A stretch of 64,000 nucleotides of DNA from Pseudomonas viridiflava. GTDB lineage: Bacteria; Pseudomonadota; Gammaproteobacteria; Pseudomonadales; Pseudomonadaceae. A program made the position numbers and the translations under genes. The stretch spans positions 124,001-188,000 of the forward strand of contig NZ_UTVH01000121.1 in NCBI RefSeq assembly GCF_900585905.1. Direction: 5' to 3'. The notes under the pieces are model-generated. The model was not told the DNA's origin, searched no databases, and saw nothing but the letters and a program-made list of their open reading frames with translations. Below are positions 53,843-61,270 of the stretch, in pieces (within the stretch, counting starts at the first letter, position 1; the number at the start of each line of letters is the position of its first letter).

Positions 53843-54895
53843 CTGTAGGCGCCCAGGAGCAGCGCGACTCGGCGATGGCGGCGTACCTGATACACCGCCA
53901 TCGCGGCCTCGCGGTGCTCGTGCGCTCCTACAAGATGCCGCAGAACATCGGCTGCCCCCGATCCTGTAGGAGCCCAGGAGCAGCGCGACTCGGCGATGGC
54001 GGCGGACCTGACAAACCGCTATCGCGGCCTCGCGGTGCTCGTGCGCTCCTACAGCATGCCGCAAAACCATCAACTGCCCCTGATCCTGTAGGAGCCCAGG
54101 AGCAGCGCGACTCGGCGATGGCGGCGTACCTGACACACTGCTATCGCGGCCTCGCGCTGCTCGTGCGCTCCTACAGCATGCCGCATAGCCATCGGTTATC
54201 CCCAATCCTGTAGGAGCCCAGGAGCAGCGCGACTCGGCGATGGCGGCGTACCTGAAACACCGCCATCGCGGCCTCGCGGTGCTCGGGCGCTCCTACAGCA
54301 TGCCGTAGAACCATCGGCTGCCCCGATCGCGTAGGAGCCTAGGAGCAGCGCGACTCGGCGATGGCGGCGTACCTGAAACACCGCCATCGCGGCCTCGCGG
54401 AGCTCGTGCGCTCCTACGAGATGCCGTAGAACCATCGGCTGCCCCCGATCCTGTAGGCGCCCAGGAGCAGCGCGACTCGGCGATGGCGGCGGACCTGACA
54501 AACCGCCATCACGGCCTCGCGGTGCTCGTGCGCTCCTACAAGATGCCGCAGAACATCGGCTGCCCTCGATCCTGTAGGCGCCCAGGAGCAGCGCGACTCG
54601 GCGATGGCGGCGTACCTGATACACCGCCATCGCGGCCTCGCGGTGCTCGTGCGCTCCTACAAGATGCCGCAGAACATCGGCTGCCCCCGATCCTGTAGGC
54701 GCCCAGGAGCAGCGCGACTCGGCGATGGCGGCGCACCTGAAACACCGCCATCGCGGCCTCGCGGTGCTCGTGCGCTCCTACAAGATGCCGCAGAACATCG
54801 GCTGCCCCCGATCTTGTAGGAGCCCAGGAGCAGCGCGACTCGGCGATGGCGGCGGACCTGACAAACCGCTATCGCGGCCTCGCGTTGCTCGTGCG
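53843..54895. repeat. nine-copy tandem array of 121-122 bp palindromic units
   Basis: The marker GACTCGGCGATGGCGG recurs at 53866, 53987, 54109, 54231, 54352, 54474, 54595, 54716 and 54837, giving a constant 121-122 bp period. Each unit runs GTAGGAGCCCAGGAGCAGCG ... GCTCGTGCGCTCCTAC and is an imperfect inverted repeat with arms CGGCGATGGCGG and CCGCCATCGCGGCC. Copies differ at a few positions, and the last is cut short at GCGCTTAC. Repetitive short frames across it are artefacts. The single elements at 15888, 43730 and 49876 belong to the same broad family. Confidence 0.93.
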
Positions 54896-54941
54896 CTTAC
54901 CGACCTCAGATCAGAGAGTGGGAGAGGTTGCGCCCAGAGGC

Positions 54942-55676
54942 TCAATCCCCTGGCTTCGGCGTCCTCGCCAGGCAGTACACATCCACCTGACGCGCACCGG
55001 CTCGGGTCAGCAGTCGGGCGATCACGTCAGCGGTGGAACCAGTGGTCAGCACATCGTCCACCAACGCAATATGTTTGCCCTCAAAGACGTGCCCGTCGAT
55101 GACGCGGAAGGCCTCGCGCAAATTGCGTTTTCGCGCCCTGGCGTCGAGGCCCTGCTGAGCCGGGGTTTCGCGGCAGCGCAGGAGCGAGCGCTGATCGACG
55201 GGCAGCTGTAACTGCGCGCCCAGCCAGTCGGCCAGCATCGCGGCCTGGTTATAGCCGCGCTGGCGCAGGCGTTTGCGTGCCAGCGGGACCGGCAGCAGAA
55301 CGTCCGGACGCACCTGGCCCTCCTCGAAACGGTGCTGCAGAAACTGCCCGAGCAGTTGCGCCATCAGCCGCCCCATGGGCCATTTACTCTGATGTTTGAA
55401 GCGCGCGATCAGGCTGTCCAGCGGGAACTGAAACAACCACGGCGTCAGCACCTGTTCGAAAGCAGGTGGGTGCAGCGTGCATTGCGCGCAACTGAGGTCG
55501 GCCATGGCCAGCGGCAACGCGCAGTGCTGGCATTGATCGCCGAGCCAGGGCAGCTCGGTTTCGCATGCGGTACAGATCGCATAGGCGGTGTCGGCAAGCT
55601 CGTCGCAGAGCAGGCACGACTGTTTGTTTTTTAACCAGATGTAAACCTGATAGGGGCGCTGCGGTTGACAGTGCAT
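54942..55676 (-). CDS. ComF-family phosphoribosyltransferase-like protein
   Basis: The 244 residues begin with a zinc-ribbon-like cysteine region (CLLCDELADTAYAICTACE and CQHCALPLA... CAQC, residues about 21-66). A PRTase domain follows with PVPLARKRLRQRGYNQAAML near residue 130 and the PRPP loop VDDVLTTGSTADV near residue 200. ComF/GntX relatives are linked to DNA uptake or use of DNA. The gene lies divergently next to bioB, a common arrangement in Proteobacteria. Only the family is secure; no competence partner is in the window. Confidence 0.9.
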   Translation of the reverse strand: MHCQPQRPYQVYIWLKNKQSCLLCDELADTAYAICTACETELPWLGDQCQHCALPLAMADLSCAQCTLHPPAFEQVLTPWLFQFPLDSLIARFKHQSKWPMGRLMAQLLGQFLQHRFEEGQVRPDVLLPVPLARKRLRQRGYNQAAMLADWLGAQLQLPVDQRSLLRCRETPAQQGLDARARKRNLREAFRVIDGHVFEGKHIALVDDVLTTGSTADVIARLLTRAGARQVDVYCLARTPKPGD

Positions 55677-55693
55677 GGCTGTTCCTTAACTAT
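55665..55693 (+). promoter_or_regulatory. sigma-70 promoter candidate for the bio operon
   Basis: TTGACA at 55665-55670 is followed, after 16 or 17 nt, by TAACTA (55687) or AACTAT (55688). The start of bioB lies about 100 nt downstream. The -35 overlaps the first codons of the divergent comF-like gene. No palindromic biotin-repressor site was recognised. Confidence 0.5.
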
Positions 55694-55793
55694 GCCGAAC
55701 TTCCGTGTTACGCCAGCGAACGCCTGACCTTTTGCAATCAGGGGCGAGCCGCTGGCGGTTACCCAAGAATCCGTGAAACCCGAGGATCGCCTG

Positions 55794-56849
55794 ATGAGCG
55801 CCAGCACCACCGCCACTTTGCGTCACGACTGGACTTTAGCCGAGGTCAGAGCGCTGTTCGTACAGCCTTTCAATGACCTGCTGTTTCAGGCGCAGACGGT
55901 GCACCGCGCTCACTTCGACGCCAACCGCGTGCAAGTCTCTACCCTGCTCTCGATCAAGACTGGTGCCTGCCCGGAAGACTGCAAGTACTGCCCTCAGTCA
56001 GGCCATTACAACACCGGTCTGGAGAAGGAAAAGCTGCTGGAAGTGCAAAAGGTGCTGGAGGAAGCTGCTCGCGCCAAGGCCATCGGCTCGACCCGTTTCT
56101 GCATGGGCGCGGCCTGGAAGCATCCCTCGGCCAAGGACATGCCATACGTGCTGGAGATGGTCAAGGGCGTGAAGGCGCTGGGCCTGGAAACCTGCATGAC
56201 CCTGGGCCGTCTCGACCAGGAGCAGACCGAGGCACTGGCCACCGCAGGCCTGGACTACTACAACCACAACCTCGATACCTCACCGGATTTCTACACCAGC
56301 ATCATCACCACTCGCACCTACAGCGAGCGCCTGCAGACGCTGGCTTACGTGCGTGAATCGGGGATGAAGATCTGCTCCGGCGGCATCCTCGGCATGGGCG
56401 AATCACTGGACGACCGCGCCAATCTGCTGATCCAGCTGGCCAACCTGCCCGAGCACCCGGAATCGGTGCCGATCAACATGCTGGTCAAGGTCGCTGGCAC
56501 GCCGCTGGCCAACGCCGAAGACATCGATCCGTTCGACTTCATTCGCATGCTGGCGGTGGCGCGCATCCTCATGCCGCAGTCCCACGTGCGCCTGTCGGCC
56601 GGGCGTGAAGCCATGAACGAACAGATGCAGGCGCTGGCGTTCTTCGCCGGTGCGAACTCGATTTTCTACGGCGACAAACTGCTGACCACCGCCAACCCCC
56701 AGGCCGACAAGGACATGCTGCTGTTCTCGCGCCTGGGCATCCAGCCCGAAGCTCGCGAAGAGCACGCCGACGAAGTGCATCAGGCGGCTATCGAACAAGC
56801 GCTGATCGAGCAGCAGGGCAGCGAGCAGTTCTACAACGCCGCCGTTTGA
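55794..56849 (+). CDS. bioB: biotin synthase
   Basis: Radical SAM enzyme that inserts sulfur into dethiobiotin. The 351 residues carry the 4Fe-4S cysteines 59, 63 and 66 in TGACPEDCKYCPQSGHY, and the 2Fe-2S ligands lie further on (GSTRFCMGAAW, ETCMTLG, and the Arg in SAGREAMNEQMQ). The ATG at 55794, with GAGGA upstream, is used; the frame is open earlier to 55773. It heads the bioB-bioF-bioH-bioC-bioD cluster, but a hairpin repeat in the 197-bp gap before bioF may partly separate expression. Confidence 0.97.
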   Translation: MSASTTATLRHDWTLAEVRALFVQPFNDLLFQAQTVHRAHFDANRVQVSTLLSIKTGACPEDCKYCPQSGHYNTGLEKEKLLEVQKVLEEAARAKAIGSTRFCMGAAWKHPSAKDMPYVLEMVKGVKALGLETCMTLGRLDQEQTEALATAGLDYYNHNLDTSPDFYTSIITTRTYSERLQTLAYVRESGMKICSGGILGMGESLDDRANLLIQLANLPEHPESVPINMLVKVAGTPLANAEDIDPFDFIRMLAVARILMPQSHVRLSAGREAMNEQMQALAFFAGANSIFYGDKLLTTANPQADKDMLLFSRLGIQPEAREEHADEVHQAAIEQALIEQQGSEQFYNAAV

Positions 56850-56855
56850 TGCGTC

Positions 56856-56945
56856 GTGGGACCGGCTTTGGCCGGGAAGAGGCCGGTACAGTCGCTGAAG
56901 ATGAGGCGTTAGAAATGACGCTTTCCCGGCTGAAGCCGGTTCCAC
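56856..56945. repeat. GTGGGACCGGCTTTGGCC-type hairpin between bioB and bioF
   Basis: The arms GTGGGACCGGCTTTGGCCGG and CCCGGCTGAAGCCGGTTCCAC surround a loop of about 50 bp. A partial extra CCGGTCCCACC follows at 56950. It may stabilise the bioB message. Confidence 0.85.
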
Positions 56946-57046
56946 GACGCCGGTCCCACCACGTCAGTGCCCCGAAGCCAGTTTCACAAGTCGATCCATG
57001 AAGGCGGTCCCGCAGACTCCATGAACAGCCTCCCTTTAGGCCTCCT

Positions 57047-58237
57047 ATGTCTTTCGATCTGAGCGCACGTCTTGCCTCCCGTCGCGCTGCAAACCTCTAT
57101 CGCCAGCGGCCCCTGCTGCAAGGCCCGCAGGGGCCTGACGTGGTGGTCGACGGCCAGCGGTTGCTGGCGTTCTGCAGTAATGATTATCTGGGCCTGGCCA
57201 ACCACCCTGAGGTCATCGCAGCCTGGCAGGCGGGCGCCGATAAATGGGGCGTTGGCGGCGGCTCTTCGCATTTGGTAATCGGCCACAGCACGCCACACCA
57301 CGCCCTTGAAGAAGCCCTCGCCGAATTTACCGGGCGCCCGCGCGCGCTGCTGTTTTCCAATGGCTACATGGCCAACCTGGGCACCGTGACGGCACTGGTG
57401 GGGCAGGGCGACACCGTGCTCGAAGATCGCCTCAATCATGCCTCGCTGCTCGATGCCGGTCTGCTCAGCGGGGCGCGCTTTTCACGCTATCTGCATAACG
57501 ATGCGGGCAGCCTGCAGACGCGGCTGGACAAGGCCGTCGGCGATACCCTGGTGGTCAGCGATGGCGTATTCAGCATGGACGGCGATATCGCCGACCTGCC
57601 TGCGCTGGCGCGCGCGGCCAAAGCCCGGGGCGCCTGGCTGATGGTGGATGACGCCCACGGCTTCGGCCCGCTGGGTGCCACCGGCGGCGGTATTGTCGAG
57701 CATTTCGGCCTGGGCCTGGCGCAGGTTCCGGTGCTGATCGGGACCCTTGGCAAGGCCTTCGGCACTGCCGGCGCGTTTGTCGCTGGCAGTGAAGAGCTGA
57801 TCGAAACCCTGATTCAGTTCGCCAGGCCGTACATCTACACCACCAGCCAACCTCCTGCGCTGGCCTGCGCCACCCTGAAAAGCCTGCAACTGCTGCGCAG
57901 CGAGCACTGGCGTCGGGAGCATCTGGCGAGCCTGATTGCGCAGTTCCGCACTGGCGCGCAGCAGATCGGCCTGACCTTGATGGACAGTGCCACGCCGATT
58001 CAACCGATTCTCGTCGGCGATGCCGCACGCGCCATGCAGCTGTCGCAGTTGTTGCGCGAGCGCGGCATGCTGGTCACCGCGATCCGGCCACCCACCGTGC
58101 CAGCGGGCAGTGCCCGTTTGCGCGTGACCTTGTCGGCCGCCCACAGCGCCACCCAGGTGCAGCTATTGTTAGAGGCATTGGCGCAGTGTTACCCGCTGCT
58201 GGATGCAAGCGAATCGCTGGAGGCTGAGCATGCGTGA
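57047..58237 (+). CDS. bioF: 8-amino-7-oxononanoate synthase
   Basis: PLP enzyme joining pimeloyl-ACP and alanine. The 396 residues have the PLP lysine in LIGTLGKAFGTAGAFVAG near residue 238, MVDDAHGFGPLGATGGGIVEHF near residue 200 and the N-terminal LAFCSNDYLGLANHPEV near residue 40. The start follows CCTCCT. Its last 8 bp overlap bioH, so the two are translated in sequence. Confidence 0.96.
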   Translation: MSFDLSARLASRRAANLYRQRPLLQGPQGPDVVVDGQRLLAFCSNDYLGLANHPEVIAAWQAGADKWGVGGGSSHLVIGHSTPHHALEEALAEFTGRPRALLFSNGYMANLGTVTALVGQGDTVLEDRLNHASLLDAGLLSGARFSRYLHNDAGSLQTRLDKAVGDTLVVSDGVFSMDGDIADLPALARAAKARGAWLMVDDAHGFGPLGATGGGIVEHFGLGLAQVPVLIGTLGKAFGTAGAFVAGSEELIETLIQFARPYIYTTSQPPALACATLKSLQLLRSEHWRREHLASLIAQFRTGAQQIGLTLMDSATPIQPILVGDAARAMQLSQLLRERGMLVTAIRPPTVPAGSARLRVTLSAAHSATQVQLLLEALAQCYPLLDASESLEAEHA

Positions 58238-58961
58238 TCGATTGATTCTGTTACCCGGCTGGGGCTTGGGCATTTCGCCCCTGGAGCCCTTGGCGGCAGC
58301 GCTGCACGGGCTGGACGAGCACCTGAGGGTGGAAATCGAGCCATTGCCGGAGCTGGGCAACAGCGACCTTGGCGAGTGGCTCGACGAACTCGACGCAACC
58401 CTGGCCGATGACGCCTGGCTGGGCGGCTGGTCACTGGGTGGCATGCTCGCGGCCGAGCTGGCGGCGCGGCGCGGCGAGCGCTGTTGCGGCCTGCTGACAC
58501 TGGCCAGCAACACCAGTTTCGTTACCCGAGGTGCCTGGCCGCACGCCATGCCGGTGGGGGATTTCGACGCGTTTCTCAGCGGCTGCATCGATGACCCGGA
58601 CGCCACGTTGAAGCGCTTCAGCCTGCTCTGCGCCCAGGGCGCTGAAGACCCGCGCGGCCTGTCGCGGCTGCTCAAGGCGGGCGCACCTCATGGTTCAACC
58701 CATGCGTTGGTGCATGGCCTGCAATTGCTTGAAAAGCTTGATACCCGCGGTGCCCTGCAGACCTTTCGCGGGCCGCAGCTGCACCTGTTCGCCGGGCTCG
58801 ATGCGTTTGTGCCAGCAGAAGCGGCGGGCGATCTGCTGACGCTGTTGCCAGACGTCGAAGTGGGCTTGATCGAGCAGGCCAGCCACGCCTTCGTGCTGGA
58901 AAATCCCCATGGCGTTGCTGCGGCCATCCATGCGTTCCTACATGAGTCCGGTGATGACTGA
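58230..58961 (+). CDS. bioH: pimeloyl-ACP methyl ester carboxylesterase BioH-type
   Basis: Alpha/beta-hydrolase that releases pimeloyl-ACP from its methyl ester, closing the BioC-BioH bypass. The 243 residues show nucleophile elbow GGWSLGGMLAAE near residue 69, the acidic residue in FAGLDAFVPAEA near 190 and the histidine in QASHAFVLENP near 221. The ATG at 58230 overlaps bioF by 8 bp, and the gene overlaps bioC by 8 bp. Its place between bioF and bioC supports the function. Confidence 0.93.
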   Translation: MRDRLILLPGWGLGISPLEPLAAALHGLDEHLRVEIEPLPELGNSDLGEWLDELDATLADDAWLGGWSLGGMLAAELAARRGERCCGLLTLASNTSFVTRGAWPHAMPVGDFDAFLSGCIDDPDATLKRFSLLCAQGAEDPRGLSRLLKAGAPHGSTHALVHGLQLLEKLDTRGALQTFRGPQLHLFAGLDAFVPAEAAGDLLTLLPDVEVGLIEQASHAFVLENPHGVAAAIHAFLHESGDD

Positions 58962-59766
58962 TCTCAGCAATCCACGGCTGCCGGGCGGCCTGCCTGACAA
59001 GCGCCAGGTGGCCGCATCCTTTTCTCGCGCTGCCGACACTTACGACAGCGTGGCCGAATTGCAGCGGGCGGTCGGTGCCGAGCTGCTGGCGCGCCTGCCC
59101 GCTGATTTGATGGCGCAGACCTGGCTGGACCTGGGCTGTGGCACTGGCCACTTCAGCCGTGCGCTGGCAGCTGCTTTTGCCGGTAGCCAGGGCATTGCCC
59201 TGGATATCGCCGAAGGCATGCTGCGCCACGCTCGGCCCCTGGGCGGCGCCCGGCACTTCGTCGCCGGTGACGCTGAGCGCCTGCCCCTGGCCGATCAGGG
59301 CTGCGGGCTGATTTTTTCCAGCCTCGCGGTGCAATGGTGCGCGGACTTCGCGGCAGTGCTGGGTGAGGCGCGTCGCGTGCTCAAGCCCGGTGGCGTGTTT
59401 GCCTTCGCCAGCCTGTGCACCGGCACCTTGCACGAACTGCGCGACAGCTGGCAGGCGGTGGACGGGCTGGTCCACGTCAACCGTTTTCGCGACATCGAGG
59501 ACTACCGGCGGCTGTGCAGCGCCAGCGGTTTGCGTGTGCGCAGCCTCGACGTTCGCCCTCACGTGCTGCATTACCCGGATCTGCGCAGTTTGACCCATGA
59601 GCTCAAGGCGCTGGGCGCACACAACCTCAACCCCGGCCGCCCCGGTGGCCTGACCGGGCGCGCGCGGCTGCTGGCGCTGATTGAAGCCTATGAAGGGTAT
59701 CGCCAACCCTCCGGGCTGCCAGCGACTTATCAAGTGGTTTACGCCGTACTGGAGAAAGACCGTTGA
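58954..59766 (+). CDS. bioC: malonyl-ACP O-methyltransferase BioC
   Basis: SAM-dependent methyltransferase that methylates malonyl-ACP to start pimelate synthesis. The 270 residues have motif I LDLGCGTGHFSRAL near residue 58, FDSVAEL-like N-terminal helix AADTYDSVAELQRAVG near residue 28, and LIFSSLAVQWCADFA near residue 120, which is typical of BioC. The ATG at 58954 overlaps the bioH stop by 8 bp. bioD follows 28 bp later. Confidence 0.94.
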   Translation: MTDLSNPRLPGGLPDKRQVAASFSRAADTYDSVAELQRAVGAELLARLPADLMAQTWLDLGCGTGHFSRALAAAFAGSQGIALDIAEGMLRHARPLGGARHFVAGDAERLPLADQGCGLIFSSLAVQWCADFAAVLGEARRVLKPGGVFAFASLCTGTLHELRDSWQAVDGLVHVNRFRDIEDYRRLCSASGLRVRSLDVRPHVLHYPDLRSLTHELKALGAHNLNPGRPGGLTGRARLLALIEAYEGYRQPSGLPATYQVVYAVLEKDR

Positions 59767-59794
59767 GATGTACCCTGAACCCGGGAACCCCATC

Positions 59795-60475
59795 ATGAGC
59801 CGAGCGTATTTCATTGCAGGCACTGACACTGATGTCGGCAAGACCACGATTGCCGCCGGTTTGCTGCACGCCGCGCGGCTGAGTGGCCTGAGCACCGTTG
59901 CGGGCAAGCCGGTAGCGTCCGGGTGCGTCGCCGGGCCCCATGGCCTGCGTAATGCCGATGCACTGGCGTTACTGGCCGAATGCTCCCTTGCGCCGACTTA
60001 TGAGCAGGTCAACCCGTTTGCCTTCGAGCCCGCGATTGCGCCGCACCTTGCCGCTCGTGAGGCGGGTACAGCGCTGACCGTGCAGGCGCTGCTTGAGCCG
60101 ATGCAGGCGTTACTGGCGCGCAATGCCGATTTCACCCTGGTCGAAGGTGCCGGGGGCTGGCGCGTACCGCTGGACGCGCAAGCCAATCTGTCGGATCTGG
60201 CCATCGCGCTGCAGCTGCCGGTCATCCTGGTGGTGGGCGTGCGTTTGGGGTGCATCAGTCACGCGCTGCTCACGGCTGAAGCCATTGCCCGCGATGGCCT
60301 GCTGCTGGCCGGATGGGTCGCCAATATCATCGAGCCAAAGACGTCGCGTCTGGAAGAAAACCTCGCGACGTTGGCCGAGCGCCTGCCAGCGCCGTGCCTG
60401 GGCCGTGTGCTAAAGCTGAAAACACCGGGCGCCGATGCGGTGGCGCAGTATCTGCACCTCGATCTGCTGGATTGA
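59795..60475 (+). CDS. bioD: dethiobiotin synthetase
   Basis: ATP-dependent carboxylase that closes the ureido ring of dethiobiotin. The 226 residues start MSRAYFIAGTDTDVGKTTIAAGLL, which contains the P-loop, followed by GKPVASGCV and VEGAGGWRVPLD near residue 112, both characteristic. The frame extends upstream to 59681, but this ATG fits the conserved N-terminus. It is the last gene of the bio cluster. Confidence 0.96.
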   Translation: MSRAYFIAGTDTDVGKTTIAAGLLHAARLSGLSTVAGKPVASGCVAGPHGLRNADALALLAECSLAPTYEQVNPFAFEPAIAPHLAAREAGTALTVQALLEPMQALLARNADFTLVEGAGGWRVPLDAQANLSDLAIALQLPVILVVGVRLGCISHALLTAEAIARDGLLLAGWVANIIEPKTSRLEENLATLAERLPAPCLGRVLKLKTPGADAVAQYLHLDLLD

Positions 60476-60654
60476 TCAGGTTGTGCGCCACTGCACATAT
60501 TTTGATCACTGCGGTTCGTGCCTTGGCCGTAGACTTGGTGCAAGCAGGGGCATTCGTACATTAGAGGCTTTGTGCCATTAGTCTGAATGTGCAGCAGCCT
60601 CACTGCTTTACTGGTTCAATGACCGTGTTCGCTTCCTGAACAGAGGATCGACCC

Positions 60655-60951
60655 ATGCAAATCACCATGAACAACACGCTGTACCCAGGGCTGAGCGCCA
60701 TGCAGGTCGGGCAGTCGCGCGTCGACCAGGCGGCCACTCAAATCGCCAGCAGCAATATCGAAGTCTCCGGCAGAAGCCAGTCTTCGGATTTCCAGCTGGA
60801 AAATCTGCGCTCGGTTGACCGCGCCCAGCGTTCTGATCTGCCCGCCAACATGGTCGAAATGGCCTCCGGCAAGAATCAGTTCGAAGCAGGGGTTGCTGTG
60901 CAGAAAGCCAGCGACGAGATGCTCGGCACGCTGATCGACACCTACGCCTGA
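60655..60951 (+). CDS. short flagellar-rod-like protein, orphan
   Basis: The 98-residue product resembles the ends of flagellar rod/hook proteins fused without the middle. The N-terminal LSAMQVGQSRVDQAATQIASSNIE resembles the rod-protein helix, and the C-terminal ANMVEMASGKNQFEAGVAVQKASDEMLGTLIDTYA matches the conserved FlgB/FlgC/FlgG tail pattern. It has no flagellar neighbours and sits between bioD and the acyl-CoA dehydrogenase, an order also known for P. aeruginosa PA0505. Function is unknown. A structural or secreted rod-like role is a guess from the ends only. Confidence 0.8.
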   Translation: MQITMNNTLYPGLSAMQVGQSRVDQAATQIASSNIEVSGRSQSSDFQLENLRSVDRAQRSDLPANMVEMASGKNQFEAGVAVQKASDEMLGTLIDTYA

Positions 60952-61130
60952 TTCAACCCTCTCTGCCGTGCCACCTGTGCACGGCGTGCTGGCCGACTGT
61001 GCCCCACACGGGCCTCGACCCGCCGCAGCGCTTGCTTTCCCTTGACTGGACACACCACAGACGACCTCACGTCTCGGCCTCGCCTGCACGCTTTTTGCGC
61101 CCTGGATGATGAACGGTTGCCTTGCCGTGC
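60952..61130. other. intergenic region before the acyl-CoA dehydrogenase promoter
   Basis: No gene or repeat is supported. The hairpin CGTGCCACCTGTGCACGGCG near 60967 (CCGTGC/GCACGG) could end transcription of the short rod-like gene, but it lacks a T-tract. Confidence 0.4.
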
Positions 61131-61174
61131 TTGACAAGATTTCGGCGTAAACGTATGTTTCAAACACCTGTTTG
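61131..61174 (+). promoter_or_regulatory. sigma-70 promoter overlapped by a PsrA-type operator
   Basis: TTGACA at 61131-61136 and TATGTT at 61154-61159 are 17 bp apart, an almost ideal promoter. Directly downstream, CAAACACCTGTTTG at 61161-61174 matches the known PsrA operator pattern (CAAAC-N4-GTTTG). Its position over the start of transcription would give repression, relieved by long-chain fatty acyl ligands. The target is the acyl-CoA dehydrogenase starting at 61271. Confidence 0.75.
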
Positions 61175-61270
61175 ACCGCTAGGCATCCGAGATTGTCCGG
61201 TGGCGCGGGAGATTTGCGCAGCGACCGATCGGTCATACATTCCAGGTTTCATCAGCAGAGGTTTATCGCT

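Noticed and set aside
53716..55102. Repeated frames such as MAAYLIHRHRGLAVLVRSYK in the nine-copy array
   Set aside because: These are translations of palindromic repeat units and repeat with every copy; there is no ribosome site or family match.
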